Positions 27,301 through 42,300 of a stretch of DNA of 64,000 bases are shown piece after piece (the first letter of the stretch is position 1; each line of letters begins with the position of its first letter). Below the pieces are notes generated by a model that saw nothing but the letters and a program-made list of their open reading frames with translations, had not been told where the DNA came from and ran no database searches. The position numbers and the translations under genes are program-made. This DNA comes from Antedon mediterranea (lineage: Eukaryota > Echinodermata > Crinoidea > Comatulida > Antedonidae): contig NC_092671.1 of assembly GCF_964355755.1 (NCBI RefSeq), positions 23,951,070 through 24,015,069 on the forward strand, in the 5' to 3' direction.

Positions 27301-30300
27301 TTGGGTAATAACACCCGTTACCATTTTAACTTCACCTATATCAACTTGAAGCCATGGGTCGTTGTCATTAGATGCTGCAGCCCAAGATCCAATATCACCA
27401 CCTCTAGGTGTCAGGTTGAGCCTAGCAAGACGTGCTGCATGTCTAGAGTTGTATTCACTAGATGCCGTGACAGACGAATCTGGGATAATCATTAACTCCA
27501 TGCCGACAGCATTTCTGCAGTTCACTATTGAACAAAATGCAAATCTTTTTTTACTGTTCAAATTTAATGATACAGTATATTTTTTAATCTATTTAAGTAC
27601 AATTAAATATAAGGCATACATACCCTCAAGAATATACAATTATAAATGTTTAGTTACAGCTTGCATAAAGAATAAAAGTGCTAATGTTTTTTTTTTTTTT
27701 AACTGTTCACAAACCATTCATTGTATCTACAGCTAAACTAATTATTGTTAAATGATTTAGTCCCTAAAAACTTACCATGAGTTTCTTCAACAGGAGCTGT
27801 AATAAAGAAAACATGTTTATATTATTTAATATTTGAAATTTGTAAATCATGTGGGGTTTGTATACTGCAGGATAAAATGATTAGAGTATGTTGATAATAT
27901 AGTTGGGCATAAATGCATGTTATATCTAGATGAAGTAGGCATGAAACATGGTCACAAGGGTTTATATCATGACACATCATTTAATACAGTTTAACTTTAC
28001 AATCAATCTAACTGTACTATTATTATTTATTGAAAGTGTTCACAGTAAAAGCAAAAACAAACATTACCTGTACATCCTAGAACTTCAAATCTCATACTGA
28101 TGTGTGAACGCCATTGAAGAGGACAAATACGAACATATTGTGTTGTAAGTGGTTCAAAAAACAATGTAGTAACATGTGTATTTCTGTCACTATTACCAAC
28201 AAATGACTGTAATTAAACATAGTTTTAACCATTAAAAACAATAACATTTGGTTTTACTTGTGATGTTAAAATTAAATGTAAATTTAACATCATCATATTT
28301 CATCTTCAGTTTTTTATTAGTCAATATTAATTTTTGTTATAATTAATAATAAAAAATACGAAAATAAAAATTCCAGTCAAAATATTACAAAATACTATTC
28401 CTAAAAGTGATTGAAATCACACACATAAATATATGTTAACAAAACAACAAAGAGTTAACAATAAAATATTAACCACACAGTACAAATTATAGTAATACAA
28501 ATAGCGTACATATCAATTAATGTGCTCAAATTTACCTTTGGTTGGCCATCCCTTCCAAGAATGACTTCCCAGTTGATTCCATCCATACTGTACAAGACTT
28601 GGTAAGAACTAACCCATTGTTCATAATCATTTCTTCCTTGAGTAATTAAACCAGTTACTTCCTTAACTTCTCCAAGGTTTACTTGAATCCATTGATCTTG
28701 ATTGTTTGATCTTGCAGCCCACGATCCGATACCATCACTATCAGGAGTCATATCAAGACGAGCACGTCGTGCCCCATGTGCATTGTTGTATTCACTTGAT
28801 GCTTCGATTTGACTGGATGGAATACCAAGTGATTGCATTCCCATTGGCTCCCTACACCTCTCTGTATTTGTAAACAGAATTATTAATGATTTAACCTAAT
28901 TTTCCAAAAATATCTTAATAATTTTAGTGAATATATCAGCTTATAAATTCAATACCAAAGTAAAGGAATACTATACAAATTCAGTCACAAAATGGTAAAC
29001 AAATATTCTACTCACCATCAGCAATCTCAGCTGAAAAAAAAAAAAAAAAAAAAAAAAAAAAGAATCATGATTAGTATGATATTTTCTTATACTGTTTAGT
29101 GCATTTATGTTTGTAAAGAAATATTTCAACTGGTGATCCGGTATCCTATTATTATAGTATTATTCTTAAATGCATTGCTTTCATTATGCAATTTAACGTT
29201 TCAAAATTTAAATTTACTTTTTAAAGGTACTATAATAAACAAATAAAACTGGATCTGCCGCAATAATTCCTTTTCATAATACATTTATACCATAATACTA
29301 TAGTGAAATACATATACAGTAATATACAGAAAAAATTTAAAACCATTTTGATTAATTAAATTCAATGAAAATGTCATCAAATTTGGTGTAATTAAAACTA
29401 TTATTTTATTACCAGTAGTTCACTTTTCAAATATCTGATTATTTTAATGATTTGACTACATAAATTGGTGTAAAGAAATAAATATTATTGTAGAAATACC
29501 TGGACAACCAAGAACTTCAAATCTTAAACTGATGTGATTATTCCAAGCTGTTGGATTGATACGAATGTAACGGGCATGTACAGGTGCTGGAAACAGATTG
29601 GTAACTTCTGAGTCAGGATTGGTGTTTCCAACAAATTCCTGTAAATTGACAAACATTACAGAAAATATTTATACATTATTGTATAATTTAAATAAACTTA
29701 AATAAAACATTTCTTATTCTTACTTTAAAGATAGACGTAATGACGTAAATGTCAAATATGTCTAGTTTGTGACCTATATATTTTACCAAAATACTATTGA
29801 AAATGACTACAATATTGATCTACATTTGATGCAGATTGGTCACAAATTTAAGGTGTTTTATCATAGTGTTTTAATATGGTCTACGTTTTTATGGCTGTAT
29901 TTGTAAAGAATGTAAATATTAGATATAAGAAACAATTTAAAATTAACGGGAAACAATAATTTAGTAAGGATACACTTCTTGTTAAGAAATCAGATTCTAA
30001 AATTAGATTGATATATAAATCAAAAAGACAATGCTATAGTGCTATCAGTGGCAAGGTCTTTAATATAAAAAAGGAAAACTTACAACAGCAGCATCATTGA
30101 CTCCAATGATTGATTCAAAGTTGTTACCATCAATACTGTATAAAACTTCAAAAGTTGTAACCCATTGGTCATAGCCCCCATTACGTCCTTGTGTAATTAC
30201 TCCAGTCACTTCTTTTATACCACCAATATCAGCTTGGATCCATTGGTCTTGATTATTTGATTGAGCGGCCCAAGCACCAATATTACCATTCCTTGGAGTT

Positions 30301-33300
30301 GTATTAAGTCTACCATATTCAGGCCCATGTTGTGCATTATATTCAGTCGATGCTGTAAGTGCAATTGTTCCTTCTTCTACTCCCAAAGGATCTGTACAGA
30401 ACTCTGTTTCAGCTCCTAATCATTAGAATAGAATGGTCAGCCAATTTATAACATAAACATAAAACAGTTTATTCAAATAATTCATTTCTATTCAGACATT
30501 TGCACAATTTAATTATTTACCTGGACAGCCGGTGACATCAAACCTCATACTAATATGTTGGTGCCAAGTCATTGGATGGATTCTAATAAATCGTGCCTGT
30601 ATTTCAACTGGAAATAGATTGGTAACCTGTGTATCTTTATCTGTATTGCCAACAAATACCTGTAAATAAACAAGCAATGGATATGTAAACAATATCACAA
30701 GAGTATTGAAATGTAAAGAATCAAATACTAATTAATATTATTAGATGTTACCATAATTTCCCAGTTGCTCTGAATAATTCTGAATAATGTATACAGAAAG
30801 AATATACCAATAAATTCATAGCTTCTTGTTACAAACTATTTGTATTACATAAACTTACCATTGATGTGCCAAAAGTTGTCATAACTGTTTCCCAGTTAGA
30901 ACCATCCATGCCATACAGTACTTCATATGACTTAACCCATTGATCATAATTTCCATTACGCCCTTGGGTTACTACACCAGTCACTACTTTCACGTTATTA
31001 AGATCAACTTGAATCCACTGATTACGATCATTGGTTCTGGCTGCCCATGCACCAATGCCATCGTTATCAGGTTCAATATTCAATCTACCACGACGAGCAC
31101 CGTGTTGGGCATTGTATTCACTTGAAGCACGGATGTTTCCTGATGGGATTTCTGATGATTCTATGCCGAGGCTTGCACCAGAGCAAGATCCTTCTGTACA
31201 AAAATTAAATTAGATTATTATTTTTTAGGTCCATTGACAATATACTATACTGTTTTTCCTGTCATTTTGTACATTTACATAAAAAAAATTCTTTCTTAAA
31301 CATTTAAATTTACCTTCAGTAGGTTCTTGCGGTTCTTGATCTTCATCTAAAAATATAAACAAGTCCATTACAAAGACGAAATGACATTTCAATCTGGTAT
31401 GGGTAATAACAATTTATTTATGTGAATAACCATTTCTTTACTTTAAGTGTAAAAACAAACTCTGTCGATTGCTTCATACCTTGCTGGATAACTAAACTAA
31501 CTAACTAAATTGTAAGAAATATTATATTAGTAATATAGATTGTATAGAAGCATACACTTCAAATGCGAGTTACCTGGGCATCCAAGAAGTTCCATGCGCA
31601 TACTGCAATGTCCATTCCATCTGAGAGGATGAATCCGAATGTATCGGGCCAACACAGCATCAGGAAAGAGACTTGTTACTTGAGTATCTTTATCAGAATT
31701 GCCACCAAATTCCTATAAAAAGAAAACAAATTGGTAATGCTTGTATTTACTATGGATAGTGATGATATGTGCACCATCTGGGCTGATATGTGACTACTGT
31801 GTCATTTACATAATTAACTACAAATTTAACAATAAAACAAAAAATACAAATGTAACAAAAAACTTACCAATGGATTTCCATCACTTCCAGGTATTGATTG
31901 CCAATTGACTGCATCCATACCATACATTACTTCATAAGCAGTAACCCATTGGTCATAGTTACCATTTCTTCCTTGGGTAATAACACCCGTTACCATTTTA
32001 ACTTCACCTATATCAACTTGAAGCCATGGGTCATTGTCATTAGATGCTGCAGCCCAAGATCCAATATCACCACCTCTAGGTGTCAGGTTGAGCCTAGCAA
32101 GACGTGCTGCATGTCTAGAGTTGTATTCACTAGATGCCGTGACAGACGAATCTGGGATAATCATTAACTCCATGCCGACAGCATTTCTGCAGTTCACTAT
32201 TGAACAAAATGCAAATCTTTTTTTATTGTTCAAATTTAATGATACAGTATATTTTTTAATCTATTTAAGTACAATTAAATTTAAGGCATACATACCCTCA
32301 AGAATATACAATTATAAATGTTTAGTTACAGCTTGCATAAAGAATAAAAGTGCTAATGTTTTTTTTTTTTTATTGATTGTTCACAAACCATTCATTGTAT
32401 CTACAGCTAAACTAATTATTGTTAAATGAATTAGTCCCTAAAAACTTACCATGAGTTTCTTCAACAGGAGCTGTAATAAAGAAAACATGTTTATATTGTT
32501 TAATATTTGAAATTTGTAAATCATGTCGGGTTTGTATACTGCAGGATAAAATGATTAGAGTATGTTGATAATATAGTTGGGCATAAATGCATGTTATATC
32601 TAGATGAAGTAGGCATGAAACATGGTCACAAGGGTTTATATCATGACACATCTTTTAATACAGTTTAACTTTACAATCAATCTAACTGTACTATTATTAT
32701 TTATTGAAAGTGTCCACAGTAAAAGCAAAAACAAACATTACCTGCACATCCTAGAACTTCAAATCTCATACTGATGTGTGAACGCCATTGAAGAGGACGA
32801 ATACGAACATATTGTGTTGTAAGTGGTTCAAAAAACAATGTAGTAACATGTGTATTTCTGTCACTATTACCAACAAATGACTGTAATTAAACATAGTTTT
32901 AACCATTAAAAACAATAAAATTTGGTTTTACTTGTTATGTTAAAATTAAATGTAAATTTAACACCATCATATTTCATCTTCAGTTTTGGAAAATTAAACT
33001 TTAATCTGGTTATTACTGTATAACTGTACTATATAATTGTATTAGTCAATATTAATTTTTGTTATAATTAATAATAAAAAATAAGAAAATAAAAATTCCC
33101 GTCAAAATATTACAAAATACTATTCCTAAAAGTGATTGAAATCATAGGCATAAATATATGTTAACAAAACAACAAAGAGTTAACAATAAAATATTAACCA
33201 CACAGTACAAATTATAGTAATACAGATAGCGTACATATCAATTAAATGTGCTCAAATTTACCTTTGGTTGGCCATCCCTTCCAAGAATGACTTCCCAGTT

Positions 33301-36300
33301 GATTCCATCCATACTGTACAAGACTTGGTAAGAACTAACCCATTGTTCATAATCATTTCTTCCTTGAGTAATTAAACCAGTTACTTCCTTAACTTCTCCA
33401 AGGTTCACTTGAATCCATTGATCTTGATTGTTTGATCTTGCAGCCCACGATCCGATACCATCACTATCAGGAGTCATATCGAGACGAGCACGTCGTGCCC
33501 CATGTGCATTGTTGTATTCACTTGATGCTTCGATTTGACTGGATGGAATACCAAGTGATTGCATTCCCATTGGCTCCCTACACCTCTCTGTATTTGTAAA
33601 CAGAATTATTAATGATTTAACCTAATTTTCAAAAAATATCTTAATAATTTTAGTGAATATATCAGCTTATAAATTCGATACCAAAGTAAAGGAATACTAT
33701 ACAATTTCAGTCACAAAATGGAAAACAAATATTCTACTCACCATCAGCAATCTCAGCTGAAATAAAAAAAAAACAAAAGTTATTACAATTGAAGAATCAT
33801 GATTAGTATGATATTTTTTTTATACTGTTTAGTGCATTTATGTTTGTAAAGAAATATTTCAACTGGTGATCCGGTATCCTATTATTATAGTATTATTCTT
33901 AAATGCATTGCTTTCATTATGCAATTTAACGTTTCAAAATTTAAATTTACTTTTTAAAGGTACTATAATAAACAAACAAAACTGGATCTGCCGCAATAAT
34001 TCCTTTTCATAATACATTTATACCATAATACTATAGTGAAATACATATACAGTAATATACAGAAAAAATTTAAAACCATTTTGATTAATTAAATTCAATG
34101 AAAATGTCATCAAATTTGGTGTAATTAAAACTATTATTTTATTACCAGTAGTTCACTTTTCAAATATCTGATTATTTTAATGATTTGACTACATAAATGG
34201 GCGTAAAGAAATAAATATTATTGTAGAAATACCTGGACAACCAAGAACTTCAAATCTTAAACTGATGTGATTATTCCAAGCTGTTGGATTGATACGAATG
34301 TAACGGGCATGGACAGGTGCTGGAAACAGATTGGTAACTTCTGAGTCAGGATTGGTGTTTCCAACAAATTCCTGTAAATTGAAAAACATTACAGAAAATA
34401 TTTATACATTATTGTATAATTTAAATGAACATAAATAAAACCTTTGACATCTATTTTTGGATTATTCTTACTTTGAAGATAGACATAATGACGTAAATGT
34501 TACATATGTCTAGTTTGTGACCTACATATTTTACCAAAATACTATGAAAAATGACTACAATATTGATATATATTTGATACAGATTGGTCACAAATTTAAG
34601 GTGTTTTATCATAGTGTTTTAATATGGTCTACGTTTTTAAAATTTGAAAGAATGTAAACATTAGATATAAGAAACAATTTAAAATGGACCTGAAATGGAT
34701 TTTCGATTTTTTTCATTTTAGAATGATGTTTTGGGGGCTATTAGGTGTTGCTAGAATGTATATTGTTACAAAATATAAATTGGCCCTTTTGGGGAAAGCC
34801 CCATTTGAAAATCAAAAAAATTCGCGGGTGACGTCACTTTGCGAATATATTCCTATCCCTTCAATGGAAAATTTGCAGTTTTTTGGCTATAACTCTTGAA
34901 ATCTATGGAGTATTTTCTAAAAAATGCTTGTGCATTTACAGAAACGTATTTAGAATTTTTTTAGATAAAATTATTACCGTATAAACGGTTATTCATCGAG
35001 AAAATGACGATTTAAAATCTTAAAATCAACGGTTTTTTTCTGGCAATACCGAAGTTGGCCTGGCAACGTTGTCCGGGATACAGCTCCGTGCGCAATGATG
35101 CGTATCCATATTTTCCGTTCGTGTATTTTGTATATTGTTCGTAATTTATACTGCTAAAGTGTGTTAGTTTCTTTAGTTTTTAGTTAATAGCAGAATTAAA
35201 TTAGTAATATGAGATGATAATTTATTTGTCACGAATCAGGCAGTTCGAAAACGAATTTTATTCATATTTTACTTTGGCTTGACAATGAGCGCAGCAAGTT
35301 GTTGATATCGCTTTGGTCCTTGGATACACATGAAACGGAGCCTCGCCGCATGATGTGGGTGGTGGATCGACTCCGCGCTCTGGATTGGGGGCCTAGTAGG
35401 CCTAGGCCTAGTAAAGGTTTGGGAGGTAGGCCTTCTAAATTCGGGTTTTAGAACAAACGAAGTATATTTTAGGGACCTATATTTCAACAACATAATCATT
35501 AAATATTGAATAAATTAGTATTAGTGTCAACGCTTCGCGTATCTTTCCAGGCCGTCGATCATTCACTGACTATTGGGCGGCATACACGCTCTCGATATCA
35601 TCGTATGTATATGTGACGTCGTGAATATAGAGGCTTCCGACGGCCGTTGAAATAGAATATTGCAATGGCGTGAGTAATTTTCGCTAATTTACCATGGTAT
35701 CTTAAAATTTCGTTTTTACTCAAAATACTATACATTTTGTTTTTATTTGTGTGGGTTTGTGTTAATTTGATACATTTAAATAACATGTGTGAATTTCTTG
35801 AAAATCGAAATTCCATTTCAGGTCCATTTTAAAATTAACAGGAAACAATAATTTAGTAAGGATATATTTCTTGTTAAGAGATCAGATTCTAAAATTAGAT
35901 TGATATATAAATCGAAAAGACAAAAATACTGGGAAAAAGGCAATGCTATAGTGCTATCAGTGGCAAGGTCTTTAATATAAAAAAAAGGAAAACTTACAAC
36001 AGCAGCATCATTGGCTCCAATGATTGATTCAAAGTTGTTACCATCAATACTGTACAAAACTTCAAAAGTTGTAACCCATTGGTCATAGCCCCCATTACGT
36101 CCTTGTGTAATTACTCCAGTCACTTCTTTTATACCACCAATATCAGCTTGGATCCATTGGTCTTGATTATTTGATTGAGCGGCCCAAGCACCAATATTAC
36201 CATTCCTTGGAGTTGTATTAAGTCTACCATATTCAGGCCCATGTTGTGCATTATATTCAGTCGATGCTGTAAGTGCAATTGTTCCTTCTTCTACTCCCAA

Positions 36301-39300
36301 AGGATCTGTACAGAACTCTGTTTCAGCTCCTAATCATTAGAATAGAATGGTCAGCCAATTTATAACATAAACATAAAACAGTTTATTCAAATAATTCATT
36401 TCTATTCAGACATTTGCACAATTTAATTATTTACCTGGACAGCCGGTGACATCAAACCTCATGCTAATATGTTGGTGCCAAGTCATTGGATGGATTCTAA
36501 TAAATCGTGCCTGTATTTCAACTGGAAATAGATTGGTAACCTGTGTATCTTTATCTGTATTGCCAACAAATACCTGTAAATAAACAAGCAATGGATATGT
36601 AAACAATATCACAAGAGTATTGAAATGTAAAGAATCAAATACTAATTAATATTATTAGATGTTACCATAATTTCCCAGTTGCTCTGAATAATGTATACAG
36701 AAAGAATATACCAATAAATTCATAGCTTTTTGTTACAAACTATTTGTATTACATAAACTTACCATTGATGTGCCAAAAGTTGTCATAACTGTTTCCCAGT
36801 TAGAACCATCCATGCCATACAGTACTTCATATGACTTAACCCATTGATCATAATTTCCATTACGCCCTTGGGTTACTACACCAGTCACTACTTTCACGTT
36901 ATTAAGATCAACTTGAATCCACTGATTACGATCATTGGTTCTGGCTGCCCATGCACCAATGCCATCGTTATCAGGTTCAATATTCAATCTACCACGACGA
37001 GCACCGTGTTGGGCATTGTATTCACTTGAAGCACGGATGTTTCCTGATGGGATTTCTGATGATTCTATGCCGAGGCTTGCACCAGAGCAAGATCCTTCTG
37101 TACAAAAATTAAATTAGATTATTATTTTTTAGGTCCATTGACAATATACTATACTGTTTTCCTGTCATTTTGTACATTTACATAAAAAAAATTCTTTCTT
37201 AAACATTTAAATTTACCTTCAGTGGGTTCTTGCGGTTCTTGATCTTCATCTAAAAATATAAACAAGTCCATTACAAAGACGAAATGACATTTCAATCTGG
37301 TATGGGTAATAACAATTTATTTATGTGAATAACCATTTCTTTACTTTAAGTGTAAAAACAAACTCTGTCGATTGCTTCATACCTTGCTGGATAACTAAAT
37401 TGTAAGAAATATTATATTAGTAATATAGATTGTATAGAAGCATACACTTCAAATGCGAGTTACCTGGGCATCCAAGAAGTTCCATGCGCATACTGCAATG
37501 TCCATTCCATCTGAGAGGATGAATCCGAATGTATCGGGCCAACACAGCATCAGGAAAGAGACTTGTTACTTGAGTATCTTTATCAGAATTACCACCAAAT
37601 TCCTATAAAAAGAAAACAAATTGGTAATGCTTGTATTTACTATGGAGAGTGATGATATGTGCACCATCTGAGCTGATATGTGACTACTGTGTCATTTACA
37701 TAATTAACTACAAATTTAACAATAAAACAAAAAATACAAATGTAACAAAAAAACTTACCAATGGATTTCCATCACTTCCAGGTATTGATTGCCAATTGAC
37801 TGCATCCATACCATACATTACTTCATAAGCAGTAACCCATTGGTCATAGTTACCATTTCTCCCTTGGGTTATAACACCCGTTACCATTTTAACTTCACCT
37901 ATATCAACTTGAAGCCATGGGTCGTTGTCATTAGATGCTGCAGCCCAAGATCCAATATCACCACCTCTAGGTGTCAGGTTGAGCCTAGCAAGACGTGCTG
38001 CATGTCTAGAGTTGTATTCACTAGATGCCGTGACAGACGAATCTGGGATAATCATTAATTCCATGCCGACAGCATTTCTGCAGTTCACTATTAAACAAAA
38101 TGCAAATCTTTTTTTACTGTTCAAATTTAATGATACAGTATATTTTCTAATCTATTTAAGTACAATTAAATATAAGGCATACATACCCTCAAGAATATAC
38201 AATTATAAATGTTTAGTTACAGCTTGAATAAAGAATAAAAGTGCTAATGTTTTTTTTTTTTTTTAAATTGTTCAAAAACCTTTCATTGTATCTACAGCTA
38301 AACTAATTATTGTTAAATGAATTAGTCCCTAAAAACTTACCATGAGTTTCTTCAACAGGAGCTGTAATAAAGAAAACATGTTTATATTGTTTAATATTTG
38401 AAATTTGTAAATCATGTGGGGTTTGTATACTGCAGGATAAAATGATTAGAGTATGTTGATAATATAGTTGGGCATAAATGCATGTTATATCTAGATGAAG
38501 TAGGCATGAAACATGGTCACAAGGGTTTATATCATGACACATTATTTAATACAGTTTAACTTTACAATCAATCTAACTGTACTATTATTATTTATTGAAA
38601 GTGTCCACAGTAAAAGCAAAAACAAACATTACCTGCACATCCTAGAACTTCAAATCTCATACTGATGTGTGAACGCCATTGAAGAGGACGAATACGAACA
38701 TATTGTGTTGAAAGTGGTTCAAAAAACAATGTAATAACATGTGTATTTCTGTCACTATTACCAACAAATGACTGTAATTAAACATAGTTTTAACCATTAA
38801 AAACAATAAAATTTGGTTTTACTTGTGATGTTAAAATTAAATGTAAATTTAACACCATCATATTTCATCTTCAGTTTTGGAAAATTAAACTTTAATCTGG
38901 TTATTACTGTATAACTGTACTATATAATTGTATTAGTCAATATTAATTTTTGTTATAATTAATAATAAAAAATAAGAAAATAAAAATTCCCGTCAAAATA
39001 TTACAAAATACTATTCCTAAAAGTGATTGAAATCATAGGCATAAATATATGTTAACAAAACAACAAAAAGTTAACAATAAAATATTAACCACACAGTACA
39101 AATTATAGTAATACAGATAGCGTACATATCAATTAAATGTGCTCAAATTTACCTTTGGTTGGCCATCCCTTCCAAGAATGGCTTCCCAGTTGATTCCATC
39201 CATACTGTACAAGACTTGGTAAGAACTAACCCATTGTTCATAATCATTTCTTCCTTGAGTAATTAAACCAGTTACTTCCTTAACTTCTCCAAGGTTCACT

Positions 39301-42300
39301 TGAATCCATTGATCTTGATTGTTTGATCTTGCAGCCCACGATCCGATACCATCACTATCAGGAGTCATATCAAGACGAGCACGTCGTGCCCCATGTGCAT
39401 TGTTGTATTCACTTGATGCTTCGATTTGACTGGATGGAATACCAAGTGATTGCATTCCCATTGGCTCCCTACATCTCTCTGTATTTGTAAACAGAATTAT
39501 TAATGATTTAACCTAATTTTCCAAAAATATCTTAATAATTTTAGTGAATATATCAGCTTATAAATTCAATATCAAAGTAAAAGAACATTATACAATTTCA
39601 GTCACAAAATGGTAAACAAATATTCTACTCACCATCAGCAATCTCAGCTGAAATTAAAACAAAAACAAAAGTTATTACAATTGAAGAATCATGACTAGTA
39701 TGATATTTTTTTCATACTGTTTAGTGCATTTAAGTTTTTAAAGAAATATTTCAACTGGTGATCCGGTATCCTATTATTATAGTATTATTCTTAAATGCAT
39801 TGGTTTCATTATGCAATTTAACGTTTCAAAATTTAAATTTACTTTTTAGAGGTACTATAATAAACAACCAAAACTGGATCTGCTGCAATAATTCCTTTTT
39901 ATAATACATTTGTTACTACTATAGTGAAATATAATATATACAGTAATATACAGCAACAAATTTAAAATCATTTTGATTAATTAATTTCAATGAAAATGTT
40001 GTCATCAAATTGGGTGTAATTAAAACTATTATTTTATTACCAGTAGTTCACTTTTCAAATATCTGATTATTTTAAGGATTTGACTACATAAATTGGTGTA
40101 AAGAAATAAATATTATTGTAGAAATACCTGGACAACCAAGAACTTCAAATCTTAAACTGATGTGATTATTCCAAGCTGTCGGGTTGATACGAATGTAATG
40201 GGCATGGACAGGTGCTGGAAACAAATTGGTAACTTCTGAGTCAGGATTGGTGTTTCCAACAAATTCCTGTAAATTGACAAACATTACAGAAAATATTTAT
40301 ACATTATTGTATAATTTAAATGAACTTAAATAAAACATTTTAAATCTATTTTTGGATTCTTCTTACTTTGAAGATAGACGTAATGACGTAAATGTCACAT
40401 ATGTGTAGTTTGTGACCTATATATTTTACCAAAATACTATTGATCTATATTTGATGCAGACTGGTCACAAATTTAAGGTGTTTTGTCGTAGTGTTTTAAT
40501 ATTAGTCCATGGGCTGGAGGGGGGTTACCGTGCACCCCCCACCCCCCACAGTTAAACTTCTTTGGTATCATTTTCTTCCCACGGACATATAGAGTGAAAA
40601 AATCGATGTTAACAAGAAAAATATAGGGATGCATTGTATGTACTTGCGTCATTTGTAATGATCATCAGTGTTTTATCTTCAAATATTTTTTGGGGTAGGG
40701 GGTAACATTTATCCTAATAACCCAAGAATCCAACATCTAATTAGTATTATCTTAGTAACATTGTGTAGCATACATCTTTTAAAATCTTTTAAAATTTAAA
40801 TAAAATTAATCGGAAGATTATTAAGGTCAGTAGAGGTTAAAAGGTCATTGACCTTTTGCAAAATGCAAATTTTTCCCAAAATATAGATAAATTTCAATAT
40901 CATATCTACAATTTTCAATATTTTTTATCTTAATTGTGTTTTGCTTGTGCTTACTGACATATTGAATAAGAAAATATATGTTAACAAGATAAAAATTGCA
41001 GTTCATTATATACAAATTGTTATTTTTTATTGTTAAAAATTGCAATAAAAATACATTTTTTTGGGGTAGGGGGTAACAATAATAGCAATAACCCAAGAAT
41101 CAAACATCTAATTAGTATGATCTTGGTGTCGTTGTGTAGCATTCGTGTTTTTTCATCATATAAAATTTGAATAAAATTAATCGAACCATTTTTAAGGTCT
41201 GTAGAGGTCAAAAATTGAAAATATTTGCCATAATGAGATACATTTCAATATCAAATCTCCAATTTTTTCAATATTTTTCAATTTAATTGTGTTTTACTTG
41301 TGTTTACTGACATATTGAATAACAAAATATGTGTTAACATGAAAAAAATTGCACTGCATTAATACCAATTGTCATGTAATTTTGTTATTCTTCAAAATTA
41401 CAATAAAAAGACATTTTTGGGGTAGGGGGTAGCATTAATACCAAGAATCCAACACCTAATTAGTATTATCTTGGTACCATTGTGTAGCATACAGTATATG
41501 TTTTTGTAATCATGTTGAATTTAAATGAAATTAATCGAAGGATTATTAAGGTCAATGGATGTAAATTTGTAAAGAATGTAAATATTAGATATAAGTAATA
41601 ATTAAAAATTAACAGGAAACAATAATTTAGTAAGGATACATTTCTTGTTAAGAGATCAGATTCTAAAATTAGATTGATATATAAATCGAAAAGACAATAA
41701 TACTGGGAAAAAAGGCAATGCTATAGTGCTATCAGTGGCAAGGTCTTTAATAAAAAAAAAAGGAAAACTTACAACAGCAGCATCATTGGCTCCAATGATT
41801 GATTCAAAGTTGTTACCATCAATACTGTATAAAACTTCAAAAGTTGTAACCCATTGGTCATAGCCCCCATTACGTCCTTGTGTAATTACTCCAGTCACTT
41901 CTTTTATACCACCAATATCAGCTTGGATCCATTGGTCTTGATTATTTGATTGAGCGGCCCAAGCACCAATATTACCATTCCTTGGAGTTGTATTAAGTCT
42001 ACCATATTCAGGCCCATGTTGTGCATTATATTCAGTCGATGCTGTAAGTGCAATTGTTCCTTCTTCTACTCCCAAAGGATCTGTACAGAACTCTGTTTCA
42101 GCTCCTAATCATTAGAATAGAATGGTCAGCCAATTTATAACATAAACATAAAACAGTTTATTCAAATAATTCATTTCTATTCAGACATATGCACAGTTAA
42201 ATTGTTTACCTGGACAGCCGGTGACATCAAACCTCATACTAATATGTTGGTGCCAAGTCATTGGATGGATTCTAATAAATCGTGCCTGTATTTCAACTGG

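Noticed and set aside
35269-35499. Minus-strand frame inside the inverted-repeat element
   Set aside because: Short, low complexity (Thr/Arg/Pro) and no transposase motifs.
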